From: Catenulispora yoronensis
Lineage (GTDB): Bacteria; Actinomycetota; Actinomycetes; Streptomycetales; Catenulisporaceae
NCBI RefSeq assembly: GCF_039531695.1
Contig: NZ_BAAAQN010000056.1
Span: 19,284 to 83,283 of the forward strand
DNA length: 64,000 nt
Direction of reading: 5' to 3'
Below are positions 27,438-36,345 of this stretch, piece by piece. The notes under the pieces were generated by a model. That model saw only the letters and a list, made by a program, of their open reading frames with translations, searched no databases and was not told the origin of the DNA. Every line of letters begins with the position of its first letter. Positions within the stretch are counted from its first letter, which is position 1. The position numbers and the translations under genes were made by a program.

Positions 27438-29603
27438 ATGAAGACTGCACTCCGGACCTGCCCGCTCTGCGAGACCGCCTGCGGCCTGCGGCTGACCCTG
27501 GACGACGCCGGATCGGTGCTGCGCGTCGAGGGGGACAAGGAGGACCCGTTCAGCAAGGGCTTCCTGTGCCCGAAGGGCGCGGCGCTCGGGCAGCTGGACG
27601 AGGATCCGGACCGGTTGACGCGGCCGATGGTCCGGGTCGACGGGGAGCTGCGGCCCGCGAGCTGGGAGGAGGCCTTCGCCGAGGTGCACCGCGGCCTCAC
27701 CGGGATCATGGCGGAGCACGGACGGGACGCCGTGGCGCTGTACTTCGGCAATCCGACGTTCCACACCATGGCCGGATTCCTTTACCGGCAGCCGCTGACG
27801 CAGGTTCTCGGGAGCCGCAACGTCTACTCGGCCAGCACCATCGACCAGATGCCGAAGCACGTGGCGAGCGGGCTGATGCTCGGGGATCCGATGGCGGTGG
27901 CCGTTCCGGACCTCGACCGGACCGACTACATGCTGATTCTCGGGGCCAATCCGGTGGAGTCGAACGGATCGCTGTGTGTGGCGCCGGATTTCAAGGGGCG
28001 GTTGCAGGCGATCCAGGCGCGCGGCGGGAGGGTCGTGGTGGTCGATCCGCGGCGGACCCGGACGGCGGAGTTGGCCGATGAGCATGTGTTCGTCCGGCCG
28101 GGGACGGATGCCTGTCTGCTGTTCGGAATCGTGCACACACTGCTGGCCGAGGACCTGGTCAAGGTCGACCTGAACGTCAATGGCCTGACAGAACTCAGGA
28201 CCCTGGCGAACGGTTTCGCGCCGGAGGCCGTGGAACAGGCGTGCAGCGTGCCGGCGGCGACGATCGTGCGGTTGGCACGGGAGATCGCGGCGGCGCCGAC
28301 GGCGGCGGTCTACGCCCGGATCGGGACCTGCACGGCGGAGTTCGGCTCGCTGGCGCAATGGCTGGTCGACGTCATCAATGTTCTGACAGGCAACATGGAC
28401 AGCGTCGGCGGCGTCATGTTCGCCAAGACGGCAGGGCTGGAGATCTTCCGCAGCGGGCAGCCGTTCGCCACCGGGGCCTGGCACAGCCGAGTACGCGGCC
28501 TGCCGGAGGTGCTCGGGGAGTTCCCGGTCGCCACCATGGCCGACGAGATCGAGACTCCAGGCGAAGGGCGAATACGAGCCCTGATCACGGTCGGCGGCAA
28601 CCCGGCGCTGTCGGCTCCCGGGGCACCACGACTGGCTCGGGCATTGTCGGGTCTGGACTTCATGGTCTGCGTCGATCCGTATCTGAACGAGACCACGCGG
28701 TACGCCACCGTGATCCTGCCGCCGCCGCGGATGCTCCAGAGCCCGCACTTCGACTTCCTGGTGCAGATCATCATGGTCCGCAACTACGCCAGGTTCTCCC
28801 CGCCGGTGCTGCCGCTGCGTGACGACCAGCGTTCCGAGGCGGCGATCCTGGCAAAACTGTTGCTGATCCTGGCCGGGCAGGCGGCCGACGCCGATCCGGC
28901 GGGGGCCGAGGAGATGCTGCTGGGGCAGTTGCTGGCGGCGGTGCCGGAGCTGCGGGAAGGGCTGGAGGGGCAGGACGGGACCGAGCTCATCCTGGACGCG
29001 CTGCTGAAGCTGGGGTCGTACGGCCTGTCGCTGGAGGCCATGCGCGAGGCCCCGCACGGGATGGACCTGGGGCCGTTGCGGCCACGATTGGGGGAGATTC
29101 TGTGCACGGCGTCGGGGAAGGTCGAGCTGGCGCCGGCGACGTTGGCGGCGGACGTGCCGCGGCTCCTGCGGCGAATGCGGGAGTGGGCGAGCGAGCGCGA
29201 CACGATGGTGCTCATCGGGCGGCGCCATCTGAGGTCGAACAACAGCTGGATGCACAACGTGCCGTCACTGGTGGGCGGCAGCAACCGGTGCACGCTCCAC
29301 GTCCATCCGCAGGACGCGGCGCGGCTCGGACTGGGGAAGCGGGCGCTGGTGCGTTCGGCGGTGGGAGAGCTCGAAGTGATGGTGGAGCTCAGCACCGCGA
29401 TCATGCCGGGGGTCGTGAGCCTGCCCCATGGGTGGGGGCACGAGGAGAGCCGACAAAAAGTGGCACGCGAGCATGCGGGGGTCAATGCCAATGCTCTGAC
29501 TGATGAAGCGGTAATGGATCCCGTTTCGGGCAATGCGGTTTTCAATGGGGTGCCGGTGACCGTGGTGGCGACTGAGAAGGCCAGCAATCTCGAACGGAAG
29601 TGA
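27438..29603 (+). CDS. Molybdopterin-dependent oxidoreductase (formate dehydrogenase/nitrate reductase-like)
   Basis: 721 residues. An N-terminal 4Fe-4S site (CPLCETACGL ... FLCPKG) is followed by the bis-MGD enzyme body (WEEAFAEVHRGL, LGANPVESNGS, VVVVDPRRTRTAELADEHVFVRPGTD, ALITVGGNPALSAPG) and a C-terminal molydopterin-dinucleotide-binding domain (RSNNSWMHNVPSLVGGSNRCTLHV). There is no Tat signal, so it is cytoplasmic. No dedicated electron-transfer subunit is present. It may use cytoplasmic donors to oxidise or reduce a pathway intermediate. It is followed after six bases by a methyltransferase gene. Confidence 0.9.
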   Translation: MKTALRTCPLCETACGLRLTLDDAGSVLRVEGDKEDPFSKGFLCPKGAALGQLDEDPDRLTRPMVRVDGELRPASWEEAFAEVHRGLTGIMAEHGRDAVALYFGNPTFHTMAGFLYRQPLTQVLGSRNVYSASTIDQMPKHVASGLMLGDPMAVAVPDLDRTDYMLILGANPVESNGSLCVAPDFKGRLQAIQARGGRVVVVDPRRTRTAELADEHVFVRPGTDACLLFGIVHTLLAEDLVKVDLNVNGLTELRTLANGFAPEAVEQACSVPAATIVRLAREIAAAPTAAVYARIGTCTAEFGSLAQWLVDVINVLTGNMDSVGGVMFAKTAGLEIFRSGQPFATGAWHSRVRGLPEVLGEFPVATMADEIETPGEGRIRALITVGGNPALSAPGAPRLARALSGLDFMVCVDPYLNETTRYATVILPPPRMLQSPHFDFLVQIIMVRNYARFSPPVLPLRDDQRSEAAILAKLLLILAGQAADADPAGAEEMLLGQLLAAVPELREGLEGQDGTELILDALLKLGSYGLSLEAMREAPHGMDLGPLRPRLGEILCTASGKVELAPATLAADVPRLLRRMREWASERDTMVLIGRRHLRSNNSWMHNVPSLVGGSNRCTLHVHPQDAARLGLGKRALVRSAVGELEVMVELSTAIMPGVVSLPHGWGHEESRQKVAREHAGVNANALTDEAVMDPVSGNAVFNGVPVTVVATEKASNLERK

Positions 29604-29609
29604 ACAATC

Positions 29610-30443
29610 GTGGCGAAAGAAGCAGCCGGGCCCGATGAAATAGGCCGGCGGTACGACGAATCGGCCCCCCTCACCAATGTCATGAACGAGGGGCAGGTGC
29701 ATCTGTCCTACTGGTACGGCGAGGAGGACACCACTCCCCTCCGCGAGGCGTCGCGGCGCATTACCCGGAAAGTGGCCGATGCGCTCAATCTCGCGGTCGG
29801 GGACCGCGTCCTGGACGCCGGCTGCGGATTGGGGCTTCCCGCCCTCGACGTCGCCGAGAACACCGGCGCGTCCGTCGTCGGCATCACGGTCAGCCAGACC
29901 GAGGTGGACGCGGCGACGGCCCGGGCCGAGGCGGCCCGGATGCAGGAGCGGGTCCGCTTCCAGCGCGCCGACTATATGGCGCTGCCATTCCCGGACGACT
30001 CGTTCGACGCGGTGCTCGCGATGGAGTCGCTCGTCCACGCGCCCGATCTGGGCCGGGCCCTGCGCGAGTTCCACCGCGTACTGCGGCCGGGCGGCCGGGT
30101 CGGGCTGGTCGAGTACACCCTGGAGTCGGAGGAGTCCGAGGCGCGCGCGGTCGAGGAGTTCTTCACCAGCATGGGCATGGCCAACCTGCTCACGCTGGCG
30201 GGATGGATAGAGGCCTTCGCCATGGCCGGGTTCGTGGTCGAGGAGTACACCCAGTGCGGACCACGGGTGTTCGGCATGGGCGCGAAGTACGTCGAGGCCG
30301 CGCGGGGCGTGCGCGAGCGCGTGGTGACCCAGTTCGGGGACGAGGCCTACGCGGGCCTGGAGGGCGGCCTCGCCGGGTTCTTCGAGGTCGGCGCGGACCG
30401 GGTCGGGTATGCCATCGCGGCGTTCGGCAAGCCCCGGGGCTGA
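29610..30443 (+). CDS. SAM-dependent methyltransferase, paralogue 1
   Basis: 277 residues from a GTG six bases after the molybdoenzyme stop, so co-transcribed. Motif I is VLDAGCGLGLPALDVA; the start NEGQVHLSYWYGEEDTTPLREASRRITRKV and the post-core LRPGGRVGLVEYT are close to the methyltransferase at 41275 (NDGQVHLAYWYDEDDD). Both resemble UbiE/glycine-sarcosine-type small-molecule O-, N- or C-methyltransferases of natural-product clusters. Confidence 0.88.
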   Translation: MAKEAAGPDEIGRRYDESAPLTNVMNEGQVHLSYWYGEEDTTPLREASRRITRKVADALNLAVGDRVLDAGCGLGLPALDVAENTGASVVGITVSQTEVDAATARAEAARMQERVRFQRADYMALPFPDDSFDAVLAMESLVHAPDLGRALREFHRVLRPGGRVGLVEYTLESEESEARAVEEFFTSMGMANLLTLAGWIEAFAMAGFVVEEYTQCGPRVFGMGAKYVEAARGVRERVVTQFGDEAYAGLEGGLAGFFEVGADRVGYAIAAFGKPRG

Positions 30444-30469
30444 TCGGCGGCCCGCCGCCGAAGCGGTCC

Positions 30470-30503
30470 GGTGCTCGCGTCCCCGGCCGGGGACGCGGGC
30501 ACC
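30470..30503 (+). terminator. Long palindromic terminator
   Basis: GGTGC-T-CGCGTCCCCGG is mirrored by CCGGGGACGCG-G-GCACC with a single mismatch and almost no loop, 26 bases after the methyltransferase stop. Confidence 0.72.
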
Positions 30504-30635
30504 GGGTCCGCACCGGGCCGCTCCCGCCAAAGTCGCCGGCCCCGCGATGTCGGATTCCCTCCCTCCGCTCCGACCACCAGATAGAGGCGCCACCCGCGGG
30601 TGCCGACCACTGTGGTTAGCGAGGAAGGATTTGCC

Positions 30636-32207
30636 ATGAGTGACACGACTCAGGACGCGGCCCCGCTGGCCGGGCGCCGGGAGTGGCTGGGCCTGGCCGT
30701 GCTGGCGTTGCCCACGCTGCTCGTCGCGCTGGACATCGGTGGCCTGTTCCTGGCACTGCCCCACCTGAGCGCCGATCTGGGCGCGACCAGCACCCAGCAG
30801 CTCTGGATCACCGACATCTACGGCTTCATGCTCGCCGGGTTCCTGATCACCATGGGGACGCTCGGCGACCGGATCGGGCGGCGGAAGCTGCTGATGATCG
30901 GCGCGGGCGGATTCTTCGCCGCCTCGCTGCTGGCGGCGTTCTCGACCAGCCCGTTGATGCTGATCATCGCCCGGGCGCTGCTCGGGATCGCCGGGGCGAC
31001 GCTGTCGCCGTCGACGCTGGCGCTGATCAGCAACATGTTCCGCAACCCCAAGCAGATGGGCACCGCCATCTCGCTGTGGGCGTTCTGCCAGTTCGGCGGG
31101 GCGGCGCTCGGGCCGGTCATCGGCGGGGTGCTGCTGCAGCACTTCTGGTGGGGCTCGGTGTTCCTGCTCGGCACGCCGGTCATGCTGCTGCTGCTGATCG
31201 TCGGGCCGCTGCTGCTGCCGGAGTACCGGGACGCCAATGCCAAGAAGCTCGACCTGGTCAGCGTGGTGTTCTCGCTGGCGGCGATCCTGCCGGTGATCTA
31301 CGGCATCAAGCAGCTGGCCATCGGGAGCAACGGCTCGCCGGTGTGGCCGGTGCTCGCCATCGTCGTCGGCGCCGGGTTCGCGGTCCTGTTCACCCGGCGT
31401 CAGCTGCGGCTGCCGAACCCGCTGCTGGACCTGCGGCTGTTCCGCAACGTGCGGTTCAGCAGCTCGCTGGCGGCCATGATGCTCGGGTCCGGGACGCTGG
31501 CCGGGCTGGGGCTGATGACCAGCCAGTTCATCCAGAGCGTGCTCGGGCTGGAGCCGGCCAAGGCCGGGCTCTGGCAGGCGCCGACCGGCGTCGGCATCGC
31601 CATCGGCGTGCTGGTGACGCCGATCATCGTCCGCAAGATCCAGTCGAGCACCGCGATCCTCGGCGGGCTCGTGCTGTGCTTCGCCGGGCTGATCATGCTC
31701 AGCTTCGTGCACGCCACCAGCAGCGCGGCGCTGGTGTCGGTGAGCGCGGCGCTGGTGGCCCTGGGCATCGGGCCGCTGTTCGTGCTCGGCACCAGCCTGG
31801 TGGTGGGGTCGGCGCCCCCGGAGAAGGCGGGGTCGGCGGCGTCCATGTCGGAGACCAGCAACGTCTTCGGCTCCACGCTCGGGCTGGCGCTGCTCGGCAG
31901 CGTCGGCGCCGCGGTGTACCAGTCCGGGATGGCCGGGTCGACGGTCGCCGGGGCGAAGGAGACGTTGGCCGACGCGGTCGCGGCCGCCGCCAAGCTCCCG
32001 GCCGCCGTCTCGCAGTCGCTGCTGGTCAAGGCCCGCGACGCCTTCACCGACGGGCTGAACGCGGTGGCCGCCATCGGCATCGTGACGATCGCGATCGTCT
32101 TCGTGCTCGCCTGGATGACGCTGCGGCAGAAGGCCGAGGCGCCGGCGGCGCCCGCCGAGGCGGATCCGGATCCGGCGGCCGAGCCGCTGAAGGTGTCCGA
32201 GTCCTGA
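30636..32207 (+). CDS. MFS transporter, EmrB/QacA (DHA2) type
   Basis: 523 residues, ATG after GAGGAAGGA, fourteen hydrophobic segments. Signature motifs include ALDIGGLFLALPHLSADL, QQLWITDIYGFMLAGFLITMGTLGDRIGRRK (DHA2 motifs) and GAALGPVIGGVLL. It is a proton-driven multidrug exporter and the best candidate for export of the cluster product. A weak promoter-element match (TCGCCGGCCCCGCGATGTC, 30533-30551) lies 84 bases upstream. A bidirectional hairpin ends the transcript. Confidence 0.9.
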   Translation: MSDTTQDAAPLAGRREWLGLAVLALPTLLVALDIGGLFLALPHLSADLGATSTQQLWITDIYGFMLAGFLITMGTLGDRIGRRKLLMIGAGGFFAASLLAAFSTSPLMLIIARALLGIAGATLSPSTLALISNMFRNPKQMGTAISLWAFCQFGGAALGPVIGGVLLQHFWWGSVFLLGTPVMLLLLIVGPLLLPEYRDANAKKLDLVSVVFSLAAILPVIYGIKQLAIGSNGSPVWPVLAIVVGAGFAVLFTRRQLRLPNPLLDLRLFRNVRFSSSLAAMMLGSGTLAGLGLMTSQFIQSVLGLEPAKAGLWQAPTGVGIAIGVLVTPIIVRKIQSSTAILGGLVLCFAGLIMLSFVHATSSAALVSVSAALVALGIGPLFVLGTSLVVGSAPPEKAGSAASMSETSNVFGSTLGLALLGSVGAAVYQSGMAGSTVAGAKETLADAVAAAAKLPAAVSQSLLVKARDAFTDGLNAVAAIGIVTIAIVFVLAWMTLRQKAEAPAAPAEADPDPAAEPLKVSES

Positions 32208-32216
32208 TGACGGCGG

Positions 32217-32250
32217 CGCCCGGTACCCGAGACACAACGGGTACCGGGCG
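32217..32250. terminator. Bidirectional terminator between convergent MFS and acyltransferase genes
   Basis: CGCCCGGTACCCG pairs perfectly with CGGGTACCGGGCG around an eight-base loop, ten bases after the MFS stop. Confidence 0.75.
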
Positions 32251-32286
32251 GAATGCCGGGCGAAGCGTCAGTCAGTGCGCCGGGCC

Positions 32287-33483
32287 TCAGGCCGTCGACG
32301 CCGAGGCGCTCACCTCACCGGGCTCGACCGCCGGCACCGGGCGCCGCGTCCGGGGCCGGGACCAGCGCCGCATCACCGGCACCTCGACGAACCGGTAGAG
32401 CAGCCAGGCCAGGAAGATGCTGACGCCCAGGCAGCCCAGCAGGAACAGGACCGCCTCCGGGGTGTTCCACGACGTCGGGTCGTAGGTGCCGTATCCCATC
32501 CACTCCCCCTTGAACGCGGCCTGCGCCTGGTTCAGCACGTTGAGATGGATCAGGAAGAACGCGTAGGAGATCTCGCCCAGCCAGACCATCGGGCGGCGCG
32601 TGAGCACGGTCTGCCGGCCGGCGATGTCGCTGGTGGCGAAGGCCGAGACCAGCAGCCCGAGCGGGAAGGAGTAGGGCGCGGCGAAGACCCAGAACTGGGG
32701 CAGCCACAGGGACACCACGAACAGCGCCGACACCAGGAGCAAGGCCGGCGCCAGGCTGATCCGGGGTACCCACTTCCCGCTCAGGACGATGCGCGCGAAC
32801 AGGATCCCGACGACGAACTCCAGGCAGCGCACCAGCGGGAACTGATAGACGAACCACATCTGCGGCCAGGAGAACTGGTCGTATCCGGGGAAGGCCGGGC
32901 TGTCGGGCATGAAGGCCTTCGACAGCAGCGGCACCGACAGGGACACCGCCGCGACACCGGCGGCCCAGTACCAGAGGTGCTCGGCCCGGATCTTGACGAT
33001 CCCGAGGATCAGGAACGGGAACAGCAGATAGAACACGATCTCCGCGGACAGCGACCAGGTGACGCCGTTGACCGCGAAAAGCAGGTTGTTCAAGTTCGGC
33101 ACCCAGGAGTTGACCAGGAACAGGTTGACCACGGCCGGGCCGGCCATGATCTTGGTGCCCGAGACGACCAGCAGCGCGACGACCACCAGCCAGACCGTGG
33201 CGTGGTTCGGGAAGATCTTGAAGAACCGCCGGCGCCAGAACTGCCCCATCGTGTCGGTCGGACTCGCGACCCAGGTCAGGACGAATCCGCTGAGCACGAA
33301 GAAGAACGACACGCCGAGCGCCCCGGCGCTGTTGGTGATGAAGCTGTACTTGCTCTGCACCGTGGCGTCGCGGAATGCTCCCAAATAGTGCGCATGGTAG
33401 GCAAAGACCAGGAATGCGGCGACGAATCGAAGCGCGGTCAGGGAAGGTAGCCTCGCCGGGCGGGTTGCCGTTGCCTCTGTCAT
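32287..33483 (-). CDS. Membrane acyltransferase family 3 (OafA/YrhL-like)
   Basis: 398 residues, about ten membrane helices. The opening LPSLTALRFVAAFLVFAYHAHYLG carries the conserved RF..A..V..YH motif with the active-site His. FFFVLSGFVLTWV and FWRRRFFKIFPNH follow, and GEISYAFFLIHL is near the end. Family members transfer acyl groups to sugars, glycans or macrolides at the membrane. The ATG at 33483 has AGGCAGG upstream. A cluster promoter element 83 bases before the start suggests that it modifies the cluster product. Confidence 0.88.
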   Translation of the reverse strand: MTEATATRPARLPSLTALRFVAAFLVFAYHAHYLGAFRDATVQSKYSFITNSAGALGVSFFFVLSGFVLTWVASPTDTMGQFWRRRFFKIFPNHATVWLVVVALLVVSGTKIMAGPAVVNLFLVNSWVPNLNNLLFAVNGVTWSLSAEIVFYLLFPFLILGIVKIRAEHLWYWAAGVAAVSLSVPLLSKAFMPDSPAFPGYDQFSWPQMWFVYQFPLVRCLEFVVGILFARIVLSGKWVPRISLAPALLLVSALFVVSLWLPQFWVFAAPYSFPLGLLVSAFATSDIAGRQTVLTRRPMVWLGEISYAFFLIHLNVLNQAQAAFKGEWMGYGTYDPTSWNTPEAVLFLLGCLGVSIFLAWLLYRFVEVPVMRRWSRPRTRRPVPAVEPGEVSASASTA

Positions 33484-33566
33484 GAGTACCTGCCTCGTCA
33501 AAGGGGGGCGGGGTGAGAGCCATGACGGGTCTCGGAAGTGGAGTCTGGAGGCGGCCGCACCGCCCT

Positions 33567-33585
33567 CGCATCTTCCAGATTGCGG
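33567..33585 (-). promoter_or_regulatory. Cluster promoter element, site 5 (acyltransferase)
   Basis: Reads CCGCAATCTGGAAGATGCG on the minus strand (11 of 12 matches), pointing at the acyltransferase start 83 bases away. The divergent epoxide hydrolase has no clear copy of its own. Confidence 0.7.
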
Positions 33586-33868
33586 CGTTCTGGCAATCTC
33601 GAATCAATGATCTTCTGAAAAGCCCAAAAGATCGCCGCCGAATGCTCGCGGAACACTGATTTCCGGCCTTGACGCGCTTATGCCGGAACGGCTACCCGCC
33701 GCCGGTGAGCAAAAACCCTTCGCAGGTAAGCAATAGCAGAGGTGAGGCATCCGCGGCGGGCTCGCAGTATTGCTAGTGCGCAGCTTCAGGCGGGCCCGCC
33801 GAACCCGTGAACCGGAGCCCGCCGGTGCCATGGCCGCGCATCCCACGGACGAGCAACGGGAGTCGTCG
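33586..33868. other. Remainder of the divergent region before the epoxide hydrolase gene
   Basis: AT-richer than its surroundings, with no supported gene. AGCAATA (33729-33735) and TATTGCT (33768-33774) form a loose inverted repeat that could mark an operator. GGGAG precedes the hydrolase ATG. Confidence 0.35.
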
Positions 33869-35026
33869 ATGAAGCCATTCCGGATAGCGGTCCCCCAGTC
33901 CGCTGTGGACGACCTGCACCGCCGCCTGCGCGACACGCGCTGGCCCGAAGGCCTGCCCGAGGTCGCCTGGCAGCGCGGCGTGCCGCCGAACTACCTGCGC
34001 GAGCTCGCCGAGTACTGGCGCACCGGCTACGACTGGCGCGCGGCCGAGGCCGAGCTGAACGCGATCCCCCAGTTCCGGGTCGAGATCGACGGCGCCCCGA
34101 TCCACTTCCTGCACGTGCGCTCCCCCGAGCCGGACGCGACGCCGCTGCTCATCACGCACGGCTGGCCCGGTTCGGTGGTGGAGTTCCTGGACGTGCTGGG
34201 GCCGCTGAGCGACCCCCGCGCGCACGGCGGCGACCCGGCCGACGCCTTCCACCTGGTCATCCCCTCCCCGCCGGGGTTCGGGTTCTCCGGCCCGCACGGG
34301 CAGACCGGCTGGAACAACCTGCGGGTGGCCAAGGCCTGGGCCGAGCTGATGCGCCGGCTCGGCTATCAGCGCTACGTCGCCCAGGGCGGGGACTTCGGCG
34401 CCGGCATCTCCTTCACCCTGGCCCGGGTCGACGCCGAGCACGTGGCCGGCCTGCACCTCAACACCCTGACCACCACGCCCAGCGGGGACCCGGGCGAGCT
34501 GGCGGACCTGGACGACGAGGAACGCGCCCGGCTGGCCTGGGCGGCCCGCTTCCTGGACGAGCTGGCCGGCTCGATGAAGCTCCAGGCCACCCGCCCGCAC
34601 ACCATCGCCTACAGCCTGGCCGACTCGCCGGTCGGACAGCTCGCCTGGATCGTGGAGAAGTTCAAGGACTGGACCGACTCGGCCAAGGTCCCCGAGGACG
34701 CCGTCAGCCGCGACCGCATGCTGACCGTCGTGTCCAGCTTCTGGTTCACCGGCACCGCCGGCTCCTCGGCCCAGTTCTACTACGAGACGCTGGACTTCCT
34801 GCCGATCACCCGGGCCACCGGCCGGCTGCCCGCCCTGGACCTGCCGGTCGGGCTGGCGGTGTTCCCGCACGCCCCGGTGAAGGCCATCCGCCGCTTCGCC
34901 GAGCGCGACCTGCCGACCATCGTGCAGTGGAACGAGTACGACCGCGGCGGGCACTTCGCCGCGCTGGAGGAGCCCGACCTGTTCGTCGCCGACGTGCGCG
35001 AGTTCCGCCGCCGGATCGCCAAGTGA
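33869..35026 (+). CDS. Epoxide hydrolase (alpha/beta-hydrolase with EHN domain)
   Basis: 385 residues. The N-terminal EHN segment (FRIAVPQSAVDDLHRRLRDTRWP) packs against the core as in microsomal-type epoxide hydrolases. THGWPGSVVEF is the oxyanion region, QGGDFGAGIS carries the nucleophile Asp and GGHFAALEEPDLF the catalytic His. Enzymes of this type (SgcF, KedF) open epoxides in enediyne pathways. It overlaps the cyclase gene by four bases, so the two are coupled. Confidence 0.9.
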   Translation: MKPFRIAVPQSAVDDLHRRLRDTRWPEGLPEVAWQRGVPPNYLRELAEYWRTGYDWRAAEAELNAIPQFRVEIDGAPIHFLHVRSPEPDATPLLITHGWPGSVVEFLDVLGPLSDPRAHGGDPADAFHLVIPSPPGFGFSGPHGQTGWNNLRVAKAWAELMRRLGYQRYVAQGGDFGAGISFTLARVDAEHVAGLHLNTLTTTPSGDPGELADLDDEERARLAWAARFLDELAGSMKLQATRPHTIAYSLADSPVGQLAWIVEKFKDWTDSAKVPEDAVSRDRMLTVVSSFWFTGTAGSSAQFYYETLDFLPITRATGRLPALDLPVGLAVFPHAPVKAIRRFAERDLPTIVQWNEYDRGGHFAALEEPDLFVADVREFRRRIAK

Positions 35027-36021
35027 GCGCGGCCGAGGCGGCGGACGGGGCCGGACCCGGGCGGGGCGCGCCGGACCGGGCAGAGCCGGACCGGGGCGAG
35101 CCGATCGAGGACTTCCGGACCCTGGGCGCGAAGCTGCGCAACTGGGGCCGCTGGGGCGCCGACGACGAGCGCGGGACGACCAACCTCATCACCCCCGAGC
35201 GGCTGATCGCGGCCGGGCGGCTGATCCGGCAGGGCAAGATCTTCGACCTCGGCATCCCGCTGGACGGGAACGGGCCGCAGACCGGCGCCTTCCGGATCAA
35301 CCCCGTGCACCTGATGTCGGCCACCGGGGCCGAGCAGCCGTTCCCCAGCGGGTTCCGCTACGCCGACGACTACCTGTTCCTGCCGCTCCAGGCCGGCTCG
35401 CAGTGGGACGCGCTGGCCCACGTGTTCTACGACGACCAGCTCTACAACGGGTTCCCGGCCGGCGCGGTCACCGTGGCCGGCGCCGGCCGCTGCTCGATCG
35501 ACGGGCAGGCCGCCGGGATCGCCGGCCGCGCGGTGCTGCTCGACATCGCCGCGCTGCACGGGGTGGAGTGGCTGGCGGCCGGCACCGCCATCACCCCGGA
35601 CGATCTGGACGCGGCCCGGCGCCGTCAGGGCGGCGTCGCCGTCGGGCCGGGCGACATCCTGCTGGTCCGCACCGGCTGGCGGCGCAAGTTCCTCCAGGAG
35701 CGCGATCCGGCGGCGTTCATGGCCGGGGAGCCCGGGCTGGGCCAGGCGTGCTGCGCGTGGCTGCGGGAGCGCGACGTGGCCGCCGTCGGCTGCGACAACT
35801 GGGCGCTGGAGGTGCTGCCCTTCGAGCCCGGCGGCGTGTTCATGGGGATCCACATGGTCCTGATCCGCGACATGGGGATGACGCTGGGCGAGATGCTGGA
35901 CCTGGAAGCGCTGGCCGCCGACTGCGAGGCCGACGGGGTGTGGGAGTTCTTCCTCAGCGCTCCCCCGCTGAAGGTCACCGGCGGCGTCGGCTCCCCGGTG
36001 AACCCGCTCGCCATCAAATAG
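35023..36021 (+). CDS. Cyclase-family / kynurenine-formamidase-like hydrolase
   Basis: 332 residues from a GTG that overlaps the epoxide hydrolase stop (GTGA). The metal-binding cyclase-family motif, normally HxGTHxDxxxH, appears as QAGSQWDALAHV near residue 125; WDALAHV is typical of one subgroup. DILLVRTGWRRKF and CDNWALEVLPFEPGG follow. Family members hydrolyse amides or lactones, or catalyse cyclisation. The first 25 residues are a disordered Ala/Gly/Asp run. Coupling to the epoxide hydrolase suggests consecutive steps. Confidence 0.82.
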   Translation: MSAAEAADGAGPGRGAPDRAEPDRGEPIEDFRTLGAKLRNWGRWGADDERGTTNLITPERLIAAGRLIRQGKIFDLGIPLDGNGPQTGAFRINPVHLMSATGAEQPFPSGFRYADDYLFLPLQAGSQWDALAHVFYDDQLYNGFPAGAVTVAGAGRCSIDGQAAGIAGRAVLLDIAALHGVEWLAAGTAITPDDLDAARRRQGGVAVGPGDILLVRTGWRRKFLQERDPAAFMAGEPGLGQACCAWLRERDVAAVGCDNWALEVLPFEPGGVFMGIHMVLIRDMGMTLGEMLDLEALAADCEADGVWEFFLSAPPLKVTGGVGSPVNPLAIK

Positions 36022-36043
36022 CCCTGCCATATAACAGCCCGCG

Positions 36044-36098
36044 CACGACGTGGCCGCGGCCGCCGGGGACTGGTCCCGGCGGCCGCGGCCAGGTCGTG
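36044..36098. terminator. Very long hairpin between convergent cyclase and PhyH genes
   Basis: CACGAC-G-TGGCCGCGGCCGCCGGG is mirrored across a seven-base loop with about one mismatch, giving some 24 base pairs. It starts 22 bases after the cyclase stop. Confidence 0.78.
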
Positions 36099-36115
36099 CC
36101 GCCGGTCGGGACAGC

Positions 36116-36245
<130 letters not shown>

Positions 36246-36345
36246 GTGCGTCTGCTTCCGCAGAACACACCGGCTGCTTCCGGCCTTCGACCGCTGCCCT
36301 CAACAGCTGCCTTCGACCGCTACCTTCGACCGCTACCGCCAACCG

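Noticed and set aside
30533..30551. Promoter element copy before the second MFS gene
   Set aside because: TCGCCGGCCCCGCGATGTC matches at about 8 of 12 positions. The distance (84 bases) is right, but chance similarity in GC-rich DNA cannot be excluded.
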